From Adiantum capillus-veneris (Eukaryota; Streptophyta; Polypodiopsida; Polypodiales; Pteridaceae), in NCBI GenBank assembly GCA_014529385.2, contig CM043966.1:41541537-41605536 (forward strand): 64,000 bases of DNA, read 5' to 3'. The position numbers were made by a program, and so were the translations under genes. The notes under the pieces are model-generated. The model did not search any database. It worked only from the letters and a program-made list of their open reading frames with translations, and was not told the origin of the DNA. Position 1 is the stretch's first letter; the number at the start of each line of letters is the position of its first letter. This document shows positions 11,538 through 21,300 of this stretch, piece after piece.

Positions 11538-12660
11538 TAGTCCAAAGTTAGCGTTTTTTACATATTAGCTGATGAACTGAGTTCTGACTACCCAAATGAC
11601 TTGAAAATTGAAATAAAAACTCAAAAATAACTAGGAAAATTTCTCACATTAGATTTCTGGCTGAAAATTAATCATGTAGACATCCTACGTGTAGGATGTC
11701 TACCTTCTTTGGTTTTTGTGAAACTTGGCAGCTTGTGGCCCCTGACTTGTGCAACAAGGCTATGTAATTGGAATTGGGTTTGGGCATCAAAAAGTACAAT
11801 TTTGGGCAGATTTAGGCTTTTGGCTCACAAATTGGTAGGATGTCCTAAACACGTGGCAAAATGATATTTAATTGGGTTGAAATTTGATATACAGGCTTCT
11901 TATACCATTTAAATGGCTCCCATGAAGTCAGTTCCTGCACAGAAGGTCAATATCACACTGGAGACATCCTACGTGTAGGATGTCTATTTTATCAGAATGA
12001 CTTGAAGTTGGTTATGTGGGTAGCCCTTAGCATGTAGAACATGGCCCTGCTCTTAGATTTTGATTTGGATAAGCATTGGTGTTGTTAAGAGCATGTGTAG
12101 TGTTTTTAGGCTCAAAAAGTGTATCTTGGAGGTTTTGGGGGCCAAATGTGATGGGAATGGCTTGAAATTTGATACATGAGCTTGTGAAGGTGTTATAAGA
12201 CATCTCGAACTCAAAAACACCAATTGGAGGTCAAATTGGTCATTTAGACATCCTACGCGTAGGATGTCTATTTCATTAATTTTTATATCTGACCCCACAG
12301 TTAGTCTGGCAATGTGCTAATGAGTATATTGTACAAGTTTCATGTGATTTGGACTAGTTTTGGTAGGTCTATGACCCATCATTTCCTCTATGCTCTGACT
12401 TTCCATTTTCTGATGCATATGAGGTCTACCCTTATCCAAATGTGATGAAACTTGATGGTTAGCATGTATAGGCTATGTATAAGCTCTGTATGAGGTGAGA
12501 TGTTGAGTTTGGTTCCCAAAAATATGGCCTTGAGACATCCTACGCGTAGGATGTCTCCTGATGAAATTTATATGAGAAATGCTATTGGTACATGCCCTGA
12601 GTCCCCATTAAGCCCTATTTTAATAAAAAAGTCAAAAAGATAGATAGAATCTCCCTGTTT
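11538..12660 (-). promoter_or_regulatory. Element X untranslated leader with four palindromes
   Basis: Four near-perfect palindromes built on AGACATCCTACG and its complement lie at 11,676-11,703, 11,962-11,985, 12,245-12,270 and 12,533-12,556. Their start-to-start spacing is about 285 bp each time. Flanks such as ATCACACTGGAGACATCC match B's leader at 45,181-45,195, which shows common descent. The leader lies between the ORF start and the missing primer site. A role in RNA dimerisation or packaging is inference only. Confidence 0.75.
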
Positions 12661-14264
12661 GTCTTTCAGAGCCTCTGACTCGTTTTCTGACTCTTGGAGT
12701 GCTTTTCAGCGATGAAATTTCTTGATGTTAGTCTCCATAGCTTCATACTTCCTTGGGGATCCTTGCCATATGGTTTTTGTTGGCTTTGGCTTCACAGGAG
12801 CTCCGTTTGGCAATTTGTCGCTCTGGAAGTTCTTGTGGTTGCGTTCGCATGCCGTAAATGATTTGTGGTGGTCTACCAGCATAGGACTTGGTTGTTGATG
12901 GCCTAGGAAAGCCGCTCGTGAAGTTTGGTGGCAAACGGACATCCGGTTTGGCCGTGAGAGCTAGTTGACGCTTTGTGTGTCTGATGCCGGTTTTGAAGCT
13001 TAGTTCCGCTTCGAGTTGCCTTATGGCCATGTGGGCTATATAGCCTTGTAGAGCATGTTGAGATGCTCCTACCCATGAGTTTTGGTAGCATTTGGGCGAC
13101 TTTCCACCGATTTACCATTTGGTGGCCTCTTGCAGGGCTCTAGAAGTTAGGGTTTTTCCCAATGGTTTTTTGCCGCCTGTGTGCATTCAAGAGTGGTCTC
13201 CTATGCTAGGGTAAATCGCCGATGAAGCCTTATTGCTTTTGGGTTAGCCGTTAGGTGGCCACCTCTACCTGTAGGGTCTCTACTGCCCGTTTCCGTGTGA
13301 ACCCTACACTAGTTTTACGACAAAACATCAAACATACGCAAAAAGCTCAAGGTGGTGAGACTACCTCTCATATCTGGAGCCTTTCAGGTGGTCGTGCACG
13401 TCGTAGAAGTAGCTGGAAGTCCGGTTCGCTCTGGGTGGCAAGAGCTCTCTCTCAAGAAGGTAATAGTAGAAATGAGCTCTAAGTGAAGTGAAAAAATCTT
13501 ATAATGGAGGTCCCCGAACCACTTTCTATGAAATTTGACATGTGCTCACAACTTCTTGCGAGATGCAGTTTAGGCTCGAAAAATCCTCAATTTAGACTCC
13601 ATTTGCCCAGTTTCCGAGAAATTTGACATTTTGGTCAAAGTCTGGCCAAAACACGCCTTCCGCTCCATTCACATAATTGCACCCCCATTGTACCATAGAT
13701 TGTCCTATAGTCACTGATTATCCCCATATTTTTTGTTTTTCATTACGACTGTATTTCACGTGCTTTTTGTATTTTTGAAGTTTTTCTGTCGATAATTAGT
13801 AAAATTAAAAAGAAAATAGCAAATTAAACCCATAATAACTCCAAAAATCATAATAAATCAAAAACATCACCGCAAAACACTATATACACTCACATGAAAT
13901 TTTTATGGCCGGATTTCTCTGTCTTACCAATATTTTGCCCAAAAAATGACTCTTTTTACATATATACACACACCTAGGGGCCTGATTTGGCGTTTGGCCC
14001 CATATACTTGTAGATTCATGCTATATAAGGATGTACTTAGGTTAGTCCAGAAAATTTTGCAATTAAATAAAAACCCTCTAAGATAGTCAAAAAACATGCC
14101 CTTTTTTTCTCTTTTTACCATTGGGTCCGCATTTGAGAATGCCTCCCCCCCTCCTAGCCGGAGTCCTCCCAAACGAAAAGGTATCACTGCGGTGTATGTG
14201 CAGTGCATGGGTGAAAAATTGTGCTAATGCTCCGCCGTGTAATGTGGCCTTATTTGATGGATAC
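12661..14264. other. Unassigned segment between X leader and element A tail
   Basis: No recognised element. Part of it (about 12,700-13,500) is more GC-rich than the surroundings. On the minus strand an open stretch of roughly 110 codons ending at 12,743 begins near GYIAHMAIRQLEAEL and is rich in Lys, Arg and Pro; I do not recognise it. From 13,500 to 14,140 the sequence is AT-rich. A polypurine-like tract at 14,142-14,157 (minus strand CTAGGAGGGGGGGAGG) closely resembles X's tract and lies just 3' of element A's tail. However, the sequence beyond it does not resemble the B-type LTR and does not start with TG. This may be a different LTR, a deletion junction or host sequence. Confidence 0.4.
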
Positions 14265-15108
14265 TCAGTCAATGCATGGAAAAATCAATGATGTGCAAGA
14301 GGAGGGAATAAGCAAGATGCTTATTGGCATTCGACGTAGGGGTTTCCTGTTTGTTGTTGATTTGATTGGCTGATTTTCTGTGCAAGTAAAAGTTGTAACT
14401 CCACAACTCTCTGTTTGATCGTCTTTCTTGCGAAACTCGCTTGGTTTGCCGCTACTATCGATATGGCCATGGTTGTCTTTGTCGTGGCGGAATTGGCCGT
14501 AGTTGTTTTCTCTTTTGCTTTCCATTTGTAGCTTTGGTTTGGAGGTTTTTGTAGGTTTATTGCCACGTCCGTGGTCATCCCTTTTGTGCTGCTGATCGAC
14601 ACCCACATAGATCTGTTTGCTGGTTTCATATATAGTGTGTGTCTGCATGCTGGTGTTGCTTGTGCTGAAGGGAGTTTCTGTTGCTTTGCTTTCGGGATCC
14701 AAATGCGAGTTGCATTTAAGTTGTTACTGAGCATTCTCTTTGGGATCCATATCATTTTTATTCCTGTGGTTTTTGGTTGAACTGTGTGCTTCTGTTGTAT
14801 TGTGGTTTGTATGCCATGCCACCTCTATCCTTCCGCACCCATACTTATTTTTCTTGTGTTGCTAACCTTGATCTTTTCACTGCGGTCTATTTTGTTTTAT
14901 GTTTGTAGTGAACATGGTTGGCAGTTCCCTGGTTGTTCTCCATGGGTATTGTGTTGTTCTTTAGTGGCACCCATCCTTTTGGTTCTTTATCCAATGATTG
15001 TGGTGTTGTCATCTGGTTCTTCTAGGTTTGCTGAGCAAAGTCTACCACATGTTGTTCTTGTGCATGCTGAATTTTGACTGTATCGGAATTCCAATCTATC
15101 TGCAAATT
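14265..15108 (-). pseudogene. Element A C-terminal tail with W-P-K motifs
   Basis: Downstream of the second retropepsin the frame continues through several stops for about 260 codons. It carries recurring tryptophan motifs: GWVPLK, VWVRKD, MIWIPKRM and RIWIPKAK. Further on it has TIKQR followed by an LQ..L and a QQQT cluster. Element C has the same arrangement (IWVPK twice, then TIKQR...LQ...QQQT) at 48,222-48,840, so the tail is an ancestral part of the polyprotein and not random sequence. It is basic and low in complexity, which would suit a nucleic-acid-binding or assembly role, but nothing proves that. The best open stretch is 14,321-14,755. Confidence 0.6.
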
Positions 15109-15470
15109 CTACTCTTTTTGCCAAGGTTGTCCCAACAACATGGGGTGTATTGTGCTCTCATCCTCAACCACGTAAAACTTGTGGGGGTAAATATATTGAT
15201 GTATTTGTACATGCAATATAGTCCAGCCCAATGTTTGTAGCGAATGTGATGTACTCTTTTCCAACACTTGTGGAGTAGGATGTAGTTGATTTTTGGGCTT
15301 GAGTTGTTTGTATAATTTGTAAGAGATGAGATTTGCTTGAGCTCCAGAATCAAGCAATGCCGTCGATGCAACTTGGTTGCGACCCACTTTGACTGTAATT
15401 ATTGGCTCCATTGTGTCTTCACGAAAATTTGTTAGTCGAATAGCATTTATTCGCAACGATGATCCACATT
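15109..15470 (-). pseudogene. Element A second retropepsin-like domain (PR2)
   Basis: About 115 codons, open from 15,456 to a TAG at 15,109. The catalytic string LLDSGAQANLIS is present, with the Asp codon at 15,349-15,351, and the second-half signature is the flap-following MLLGQPW near the end. Both halves of a retropepsin fold are therefore represented. It lies after the integrase C-terminus, separate from the first protease at 19.5-20.07 kb. The terminating TAG falls where a Trp codon would fit the family. It is similar to B's copy at 35,631-35,829. The catalytic DSGA is intact here although the surrounding polyprotein is broken. Confidence 0.75.
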
Positions 15471-15543
15471 GTTGTTGTTGTCATAGAAGCCTTATTTTTG
15501 CAATGCGTTCTTTTGCTTCTGCTTGGGCTTCTTCTTGTACCCT

Positions 15544-16480
15544 CTATTTCTCCTGTATCCGTTGTTTTTCTTGATGGATTTGTTGAAGCATATCCTGTGT
15601 TAGTGGTAAATGATACTTCTTTAACCGACACCCACTAATCCAATTTGGCATTTCTTCTCCTGCCAATGTAGCAAGTCTGACAGCTCCACTTTGTGCTAAG
15701 TCACTAATCACAAAGGGTCCCATCCCTCGCTTTTTAAGTTTCTTTGCATGCTGCTTTAAGGTATAAACAAGTACATAATCACCTATTTTGAACTCTTTCG
15801 TGCGCACGTGCTTGTCAAAAAACTCTTTTTATTTTCTCTTTTTAGCATAGATCGAAGCTATAGCTCTCAATCGAACTCAATCTAGCTTTTCAAGATCATC
15901 TATTCTTGAAGAGAGCTCATGCCCTATCCATTCTAAGTGTTTCGGTACTCGTAGAGTTGGAACTAAAAACTCTATGGGTAATATAGCATTTAGACCAAAC
16001 ACCATGTTGTACAGTGTTGTTCTGATTGATGTTTTGTAAGCAACCCTGTATGCCCATAGTGTTGAGTGTAACTGCTTATCCCAGTTTGTCCTTAACTCTG
16101 ATACAATTTTAGTTAGAATAGTGCATAGTGTTTTATTTGTGGCCTCAGCTTGTCCATTTACCTGTGGATGATATGGAGCAGATTTTCTATGTATGACCAT
16201 GAATTCCTCTAGCAGATATTCAATGACTTCATTAAGAAAATGTGTTCCTCGCTCACTGACAATTTCTATCGGTAATCCGTATCGTACAAAGACATTCTCA
16301 TACAAAAATTGTGTAGTGGTTCTTGTGTCTACTTTTTGTGTTGCCTTGGCTTCCGCCCATTTTGTGAGATAGTCCGTAGCCACAATGATATGTTGGGTAT
16401 GGGTGCGATATGCAGGGGGTGAAATAGGCTCCACAAAGTCAATGCCCCATTTTGCAAATTCCCGTGCTCACATCATTGGC
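15544..16480 (-). pseudogene. Element A integrase core and C-terminal domain
   Basis: Reading N to C: the catalytic core at about 16,480-15,877 begins at a WGIDFVEP-like string and has the ATDYLTKWAEAKATQ stretch; the second acidic residue is changed (VSERGTHF, Glu codon 16,252-16,254, where relatives have Asp), and the third is kept in NGQAEATNK. After a frameshift, the C-terminal part at 15,807-15,544 contains YVLVYTLKQHAKKLKKRGMG and PFVISD, like the GPF/GPY module of Ty3/gypsy integrases, ending in WISGCRLKKYHLPLTQDML. With the D-to-E change and the frameshifts this copy cannot integrate itself. Its neighbours are the H2C2 modules upstream and PR2 downstream. Confidence 0.8.
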
Positions 16481-17010
16481 CATAGTGGCATCTCATCTCT
16501 CTTTATCGACACCTTAGTGTGCTGACATGCGTTACAACGCTTTACAAACTCATCAGCATCCATATGCAATCACTTGCACAGATTCTAAGTTGATTGTCCT
16601 TTCCTCGCTTGTAGAGTTGACTTCCAATCAAATTAAAGTCACGAGCCTCCATCTCTATAGCCCTTTTTTGCGCTTTTGTTATGTTTTCAGGAAATGTCCT
16701 TGTTGTTAAGAAATCAATGATATATTGGCTCCATGCAGGTGCAATGTTTACCTGAAACAATGTCGCCTGATCCACCGGTCGTTTGGCACTACATATAGTA
16801 CAATTGTTAACATAAGCATGTGTGTCAGCATACATAGTTGGCCAATAAACTCCTAATTGTTTCAATCTTTGGTGTGTTTTCATTGTTGCACAATGAAAGG
16901 CACAATCCTGGACGTGTGCTTCTTCAAGATAACACTCAAATTCCTCTGGATTGATACATAATCGTAGAATTTGGTCCGCGCCTAGATGATACAGTCGTCC
17001 TGCAATCAAC
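16481..17010 (-). pseudogene. Element A tandem H2C2 zinc modules (second one partly deleted)
   Basis: The first module (17,009 to about 16,780) has the H...H...C-x2-C layout: AHVQDCAFHC, then YWPTMYADTHAYV and CTICSAK. A spacer with LTTRTFPENI and LIGSQLYKRGKDNQLRIC follows. The second module starts, but compared with element B the piece holding its two His residues is deleted: QLRICAS is followed almost at once by HMDADEFVKRCNACQ read in another frame. The deletion explains the frame change near 16,560. Standard Ty3/gypsy polyproteins carry one such module before the integrase core; B and C show two as well, so the pair is ancestral. Confidence 0.7.
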
Positions 17011-18600
17011 TGGAAGTTTTTTGTTTGTCAAATTGCTTGTTGTTTGGATCTGTCTTCCTTGTTATCAAATCTACCTCCAAAGGAAAGAATGCTAACAATT
17101 TCCTGAGACCATTTGGGTATCATTTCAATATTGAAAAAATAAGCATCAGGTATGTCATTGTCTACTCTTTCAGGAGCTTCCCCGTTTTGCAGCCTTGAAA
17201 GATGATCCACCCGTAGATGAGTTTTACCCTTTTTTACTACCACTGTGAAGTCAAACTCTAGCAATATAATAAACCAGCGTACAATTCTTCCAGTATTGCA
17301 TGGTTTATTTACTAGATACAAAAGAGCTTGATGATCTGTGAAGAACACAAATTTTTTTTCTAGCAAATAATGCCGAAATTTCTTTACAGCATAAATCATT
17401 CCTAACACCTCTCTTTCAGTGGTTGTGTAGTTCTTTTCTGCACTATTTAGCTATCGGCTGGCATAACAAACTGGGAAATCCATCGGTTTTGTCTCCAGGT
17501 TGAGCCAGAATACTCCCAATTGCATATGCAGATGCATCAATGTGAACATGGAATATCTTTTCCCAATCTGGTGCTTTAAGTACAGGTGTTGATACAAGGT
17601 TTTCCTTGAGCTTTTAGAATGAAGTTTCACACTCCTCAGTCCAGTCGAAAATGACTAGTAAACGATACAGAGGTTGTGCAATGACCGCATACATATATAT
17701 GAATCTTCAATAATACCCACAGTGTCCCATAAAGGATTGTACTTGTTTGGCATTAGTAGGCCTGGGAAAGTCTACTATGACTCTTATTTTGTCTAGGTCA
17801 ATGGTTATGCCATTTCTTGAGACAATATGTCCTAAGATGCGGCCTTGGCTAACCATAAAAATGCACTTTTCTGGGTTGAGACAGATTCGATATGTTCTGC
17901 ACTTCTCAAATACCTTTTGTAAATGGTCAATATGTTCTTCTCGCAGAAGAGAGTGCACACAAAGATCATCCATATATATTTCTAAGAATATTCTCAGGTA
18001 TTCTTTGAACGCATGAGTCATTAACCTTTGGAAGGTAGCTGGGGCATTGGTTAAGCCAAAAGGCATAACTCTATATGCATATATTCCCCATTCTGTGACA
18101 AATGCTATTTTGTGTTGATCCTCTATTGCAATTGCCAGTTGGTTATACCCTGAAAACCCATCTAGAAAGGAATAAGCTTGTTTCCCAGCCACCCTCTCAA
18201 GTACATGTTCTGTGATCGGCAAGGGATAATTATCTCTTATTGTGGCTGCGTTTACTTTTTGAGGTTCACACATACACGCAGCTTTCCGTTCTTTTTGGGG
18301 ACAACCACAATGGGTGACACCCAATCTGTATGTTTGATTTCATAGATGAATTCAGCATCCATCAGCTTGTCAATCTCCTCTTTGATTCGTTTAGCAAATG
18401 TGTCATTATATGTGTAAGGACGCTGTTTGCTAGGTTTGGCATCTGATTTCAACGGAATTGTATGTTGGCATATCGATGGATCAACTCCTTTGAGCTCTTC
18501 GTAGGGCCATGCAAACACATATTTATACTTCTTGAGAAGTTGTGTTAGCATTTCTTCTTCTTCTTGCTCCAAATCAGTTACTATATAGACCGACTGAGGC
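17011..18600 (-). pseudogene. Element A reverse transcriptase and RNase H
   Basis: RT runs from about 18,572 (LLKKYKYVFAW, then KQRPYTYNDTF and SPIVVVPKKNGKLRVCV) through FLDGFSGYNQ and MPFGLTNAPATFQRLM to the catalytic EIYMDDLCVH near 18,000. It ends with the FLGH-type thumb region (SFMGHCGYY) at about 17,710. RNase H follows at about 17,640-17,165 with NYTTTEREVLGMIYAVKKFRHYLL- and FFTDHQALLYL-like strings and LRVDHLSRL. Stops and frameshifts occur near 18,260, 17,700 and 17,450 (the last at a Gln codon, CAG to TAG). Motif order and the YMDD box assign it firmly to Ty3/gypsy. It is not functional in this copy. Confidence 0.9.
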
Positions 18601-19529
18601 TTTTCGCCTGGTACAGCAAGGTCTATCCATTTGCATTTTCCGGCCCATCGTAAGATTCCTGGTTTATTCTTTCCCTGACTGGTGGTGTCATTATGATTTT
18701 TCTCTCCTGGATGGTGAATTTTTTATAGTGGATGGGACATTCATGTTTTCTTTTTCTGACTCCTCCTTACCATCACTTTCTCCCTCAGTAGTCCATACCT
18801 CTCGTAACGACCGTTTTAGTTCTTGGTATTTCTTTTTACGCTCCATTTTGGTCCACTCTGGGTCTCTTGTTTTTTCCTGTTTTGATTGTTGAGATTTTTT
18901 TCATTTTGTTTCCGTTTTAGTCTTCCATACTTGTTTTATTTCCTCCTGCATCCTTTCCCTTTGAACTCTTGAGAATCTTCCTGATATTTGGTCTTGTACA
19001 CAATCCTCTGCCTTGACAAGCATTAGATATTGAGTTTTATCTTTTATCCTGAGCATCAGGTTCTCTCTAATTTTGTTTGTTGCTCTTTTTTTTCTATAGC
19101 GTTCCTGGCGTCTAGGGTGTTGATTGGCAAAATCATAAAACTTGATATTCGCTGTTTTCTCCCCACACTCGCTTGAGCTTTCTGAACACTCGTTATCTGC
19201 ACCATTATTTACCTCCAGATGCTCAAAGGAGTTAAAAAAATCTTCTTGTTCTGGTGGGTCTACATTCTCATCTTTTGCTGGTATAAGGCTTACCATGTAA
19301 TAGGTAGCACATCATAGCTGTCCTTATCGCAAAATTTTGTCGTTGGGCTATCTGTAATGGTACAGACATCCAATGTTCCTAGTATGTGTTCCCATTCCAA
19401 AGGTTCTAAGGCATCTTCGGGAAAAGGTTCCGGAATGTAATCCTCGTCCTCAGCAGCTCTTTCTAAGACGCACTCCTCTCTTTTTAAGCTCCCACAATGT
19501 GAAGCTCCGCACATCCATAGCTATTTTTT
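18601..19529 (-). pseudogene. Element A linker between first protease and RT
   Basis: A region of broken frames corresponding to B's 38,853-39,547 and 39,547-39,900. It is rich in Glu/Asp on the protease side (PEPFPEDALEPLEWEHIL near 19,430) and in Lys/Arg on the RT side (RRQERYRKKR near 19,100). It links PR1 to RT and has no catalytic motif. The conserved cluster MCGA..GSL.REECVLER at about 19,490 is shared with B and C, so it was under constraint in the ancestor. Its role is unknown; it may be a hinge or a cleavage-site region. Confidence 0.6.
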
Positions 19530-20068
19530 TTAACCTAACCATGCTGGTAGTGCGGACCCTGCCAATGTAGCTAAATCAAACTCTTCCACTAGTGTCTGGT
19601 TCACATCTTTGTAGCTATGGTCTTTTTGGTGTACTTTGGTTGTAGTCTCGCCATGTCTGAGGTATATGTGGTCGTAATCCCAATCCTGGACCATCTTTAA
19701 TTTTCTCATGAATGGTCTTTCCAAGATGATCTCGTAATTGTTCTTTTTGTCGAAATCAACTATTCAAATGTATGCTCATACTCAATTCCGCACGAGGTGA
19801 CAATTACTTTTTCTAAAAGTCCTAGAGGCTTTTCCATGAACCCATCTGCCATTTGCAATTTCATTCTGGTAGCTCTCAAAGCCGATTTTCCCCATTTTTT
19901 CCAGATTTCCTTGGTGGCGATAGCGATTCCTGCTCCACTGTCAAGAATAGCTTTGGAAACTACTCCTTGGAATTCTACTGGTAGTGTGGTATTTCCATAT
20001 TCTCCCTCGCAATATTCTCCAACCTTGTTTAAAGGTACTAGTATAGTGTTTAGTTGAGACTTGTCCAA
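19530..20068 (-). pseudogene. Element A first retropepsin (PR1)
   Basis: The usual pre-RT aspartic protease. AILDSGAGIAIATK carries the catalytic Asp (codon 19,940-19,942), followed by KLQMADGFMEKPLG and, after a frameshift at about 19,750, the second half with EIILERPFMRKL (ILGRPFM in relative B). Together about 170 codons. It would cleave Gag-Pol in the particle. It is distinct in sequence from PR2 (DSGAG-IAIATK against DSGAQ-ANLIS), so the two are not simple duplicates of a recent event. Confidence 0.8.
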
Positions 20069-20992
20069 TTCTCTGATCCCTTCTTGAAGCTTCGAAGTGG
20101 GGTCTTTTACTCCAAATTTTTATAAGCATTCGCCTATGGTGGTCCACATGTTTGGTCGTAACCTCAGGAGTTCGGCTAATGTGATTGTGCATGCCACAGG
20201 GGTAGACAATAGCTCAATCAACCCTTGTGAATCCATCACTCTGTTGGAAGAAAGTCTTTGAGATGGGATTTCTCTCACCTCAGACTTAGCTTCATACCCC
20301 CCTAGGTAAGAGGGTAGAGTTTATAGCGAGTCTGGTTGGCTGTGCCCCGAACTAATTGATCCCTGGTCTCCCCCTTGTGAATGCATATCAAAGTTCATTT
20401 GTGACCTTTCCTCAAATTCTTCAATGAGAGGTAAGATCTCATTTTTCTCCTTTCTCATGCTATTTACTTGGTGGCTCACCCTGTTAGCTTTGTTGGCGTC
20501 ACGGATTTGCTTCCACAGGTCATCTAGACCGTTACAATCCTTACCCATTTCTACCAATTTTTTAGGTTGGAAACCATCAATTGTCTCATCTGTTGTATTT
20601 GGCACTATGATAGGTTCTCCCCTAGACTCAAAGGCAGTCGTAAGTGTCTCCTTCGTGTCTACTTGTTTCTCTAAAGTTGGTTTGATGGGGGTTGGAGCTA
20701 GTACCTTGTGCCAACTTGCAAGTTTACCAAGCGGGTTCTCTATCAGGGATTGGGCTGTTTCAATCATCTTTCGACACATTTACAACCTCTGTTTTTCTAT
20801 TTCTGCATATGGATAAGTCATCCATCTTTGCTCTTGAGTTTGGTTGTTTTTGAGTCTAGCCTCGTATCTTTTAAAAGTGCGTCTAACTTCTCATTTACTT
20901 TTTCTGCCAACACTGATCCTCTTGACCCTGCACTTTTGGGTTCTACTATTTCCTTGGGCCCTATGGTTGCCGCGGTATGTGAGCTTAGACTA
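20069..20992 (-). pseudogene. Element A gag C-terminal / pre-protease region
   Basis: The main open stretch is 20,779-20,321, rich in Glu, Lys and Gln, matching B's 41,343-40,600 (shared strings such as WKQIRDANKANR, EEFEERSQMNFD and SSGHSQPDSL). This is the segment between zinc knuckles and protease. It is interrupted at 20,998 by copia-1 and resumes at 26,523. It has no enzymatic motif and probably serves as a spacer or assembly part of Gag. Confidence 0.65.
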
Positions 20993-20997
20993 GTTAG
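20993..20997. repeat. Target-site duplication of copia-1, left copy (GTTAG)
   Basis: GTTAG precedes the left LTR and is repeated directly after the right LTR at 26,523-26,527. Element B has the uninterrupted version of the site, AAGCTAGCTAGATCCTC near 41,445. This confirms insertion by integrase with a 5-bp stagger. Confidence 0.85.
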
Positions 20998-21216
20998 TGA
21001 AGTCGCGGAACGGAGCATGGATCGACTCACACACACACACAGAGATACACAGAGAGCTTACACAGTACGCAAAGAATTCTGTTTGAAGGGTTATCTCCCA
21101 AAACCTTATTATCCACAAAAGTATAAGTGAGTATATACAAAGAGTTAGTGATAAGTGAGTTAGGCGGGCGGTCGGCCATATCGGTATAAGAGGCCAGTTG
21201 GGCTTTAATCCCAATA
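20998..21216 (-). repeat. Copia-1 3' LTR
   Basis: 219 bp. In plus orientation it begins TGAAGTCGCGGAACGG and ends CCCAATA. On the coding strand the LTR starts TATTGGG, whereas copia-2 at 61,440 has TGTTGGG, so the terminal TG appears mutated to TA. It is followed by the polypurine tract. Confidence 0.85.
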
Positions 21217-21227
21217 ACCTCCCACTT
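21217..21227 (-). other. Copia-1 polypurine tract
   Basis: The minus strand reads AAGTGGGAGGT just before the LTR start. The identical tract is present in copia-2 at 61,441-61,451. Confidence 0.8.
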
Positions 21228-21300
21228 AAAGTCCAATGTGGCACTTTAAGTAATTATAAATCTAAGAACATAAATGAACAAAGATTTACATGGTTGCCGT

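Larger units (their letters stand above)
7041..12660 (-). mobile_element. Element X: non-autonomous LTR retrotransposon with coiled-coil ORF (5' truncated)
   Basis: On the minus strand, from 3' to 5', it consists of an LTR (7,041-7,970), a purine tract (7,971-7,984), one long decayed ORF (8,022-11,537) and an untranslated leader with palindromes (11,538 to about 12,660). The LTR is related to element B's 5' LTR at 46,197-47,102, and the leader palindromes match those of B, so X belongs to B's mobilisation group. No gag, protease, RT or integrase is present. The 5' LTR and primer site are missing because similarity to B's leader stops around 12,580-12,660. The ORF sits exactly where gag-pol would be, which makes X a candidate trans-mobilised derivative. 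Confidence 0.75.

Noticed and set aside
14571-15240. Plus-strand hydrophobic frames that look like membrane proteins
   Set aside because: They are antisense to element A's PR2 and W-P-K tail; the minus-strand reading is supported by element C.
14265-20068. Endogenous pararetrovirus (caulimovirid) as source of the gypsy-like genes
   Set aside because: LTRs, tRNA-Asp primer sites, polypurine tracts and an integrase with H2C2 and DDE motifs are present in the family; pararetroviruses lack integrase and LTRs.
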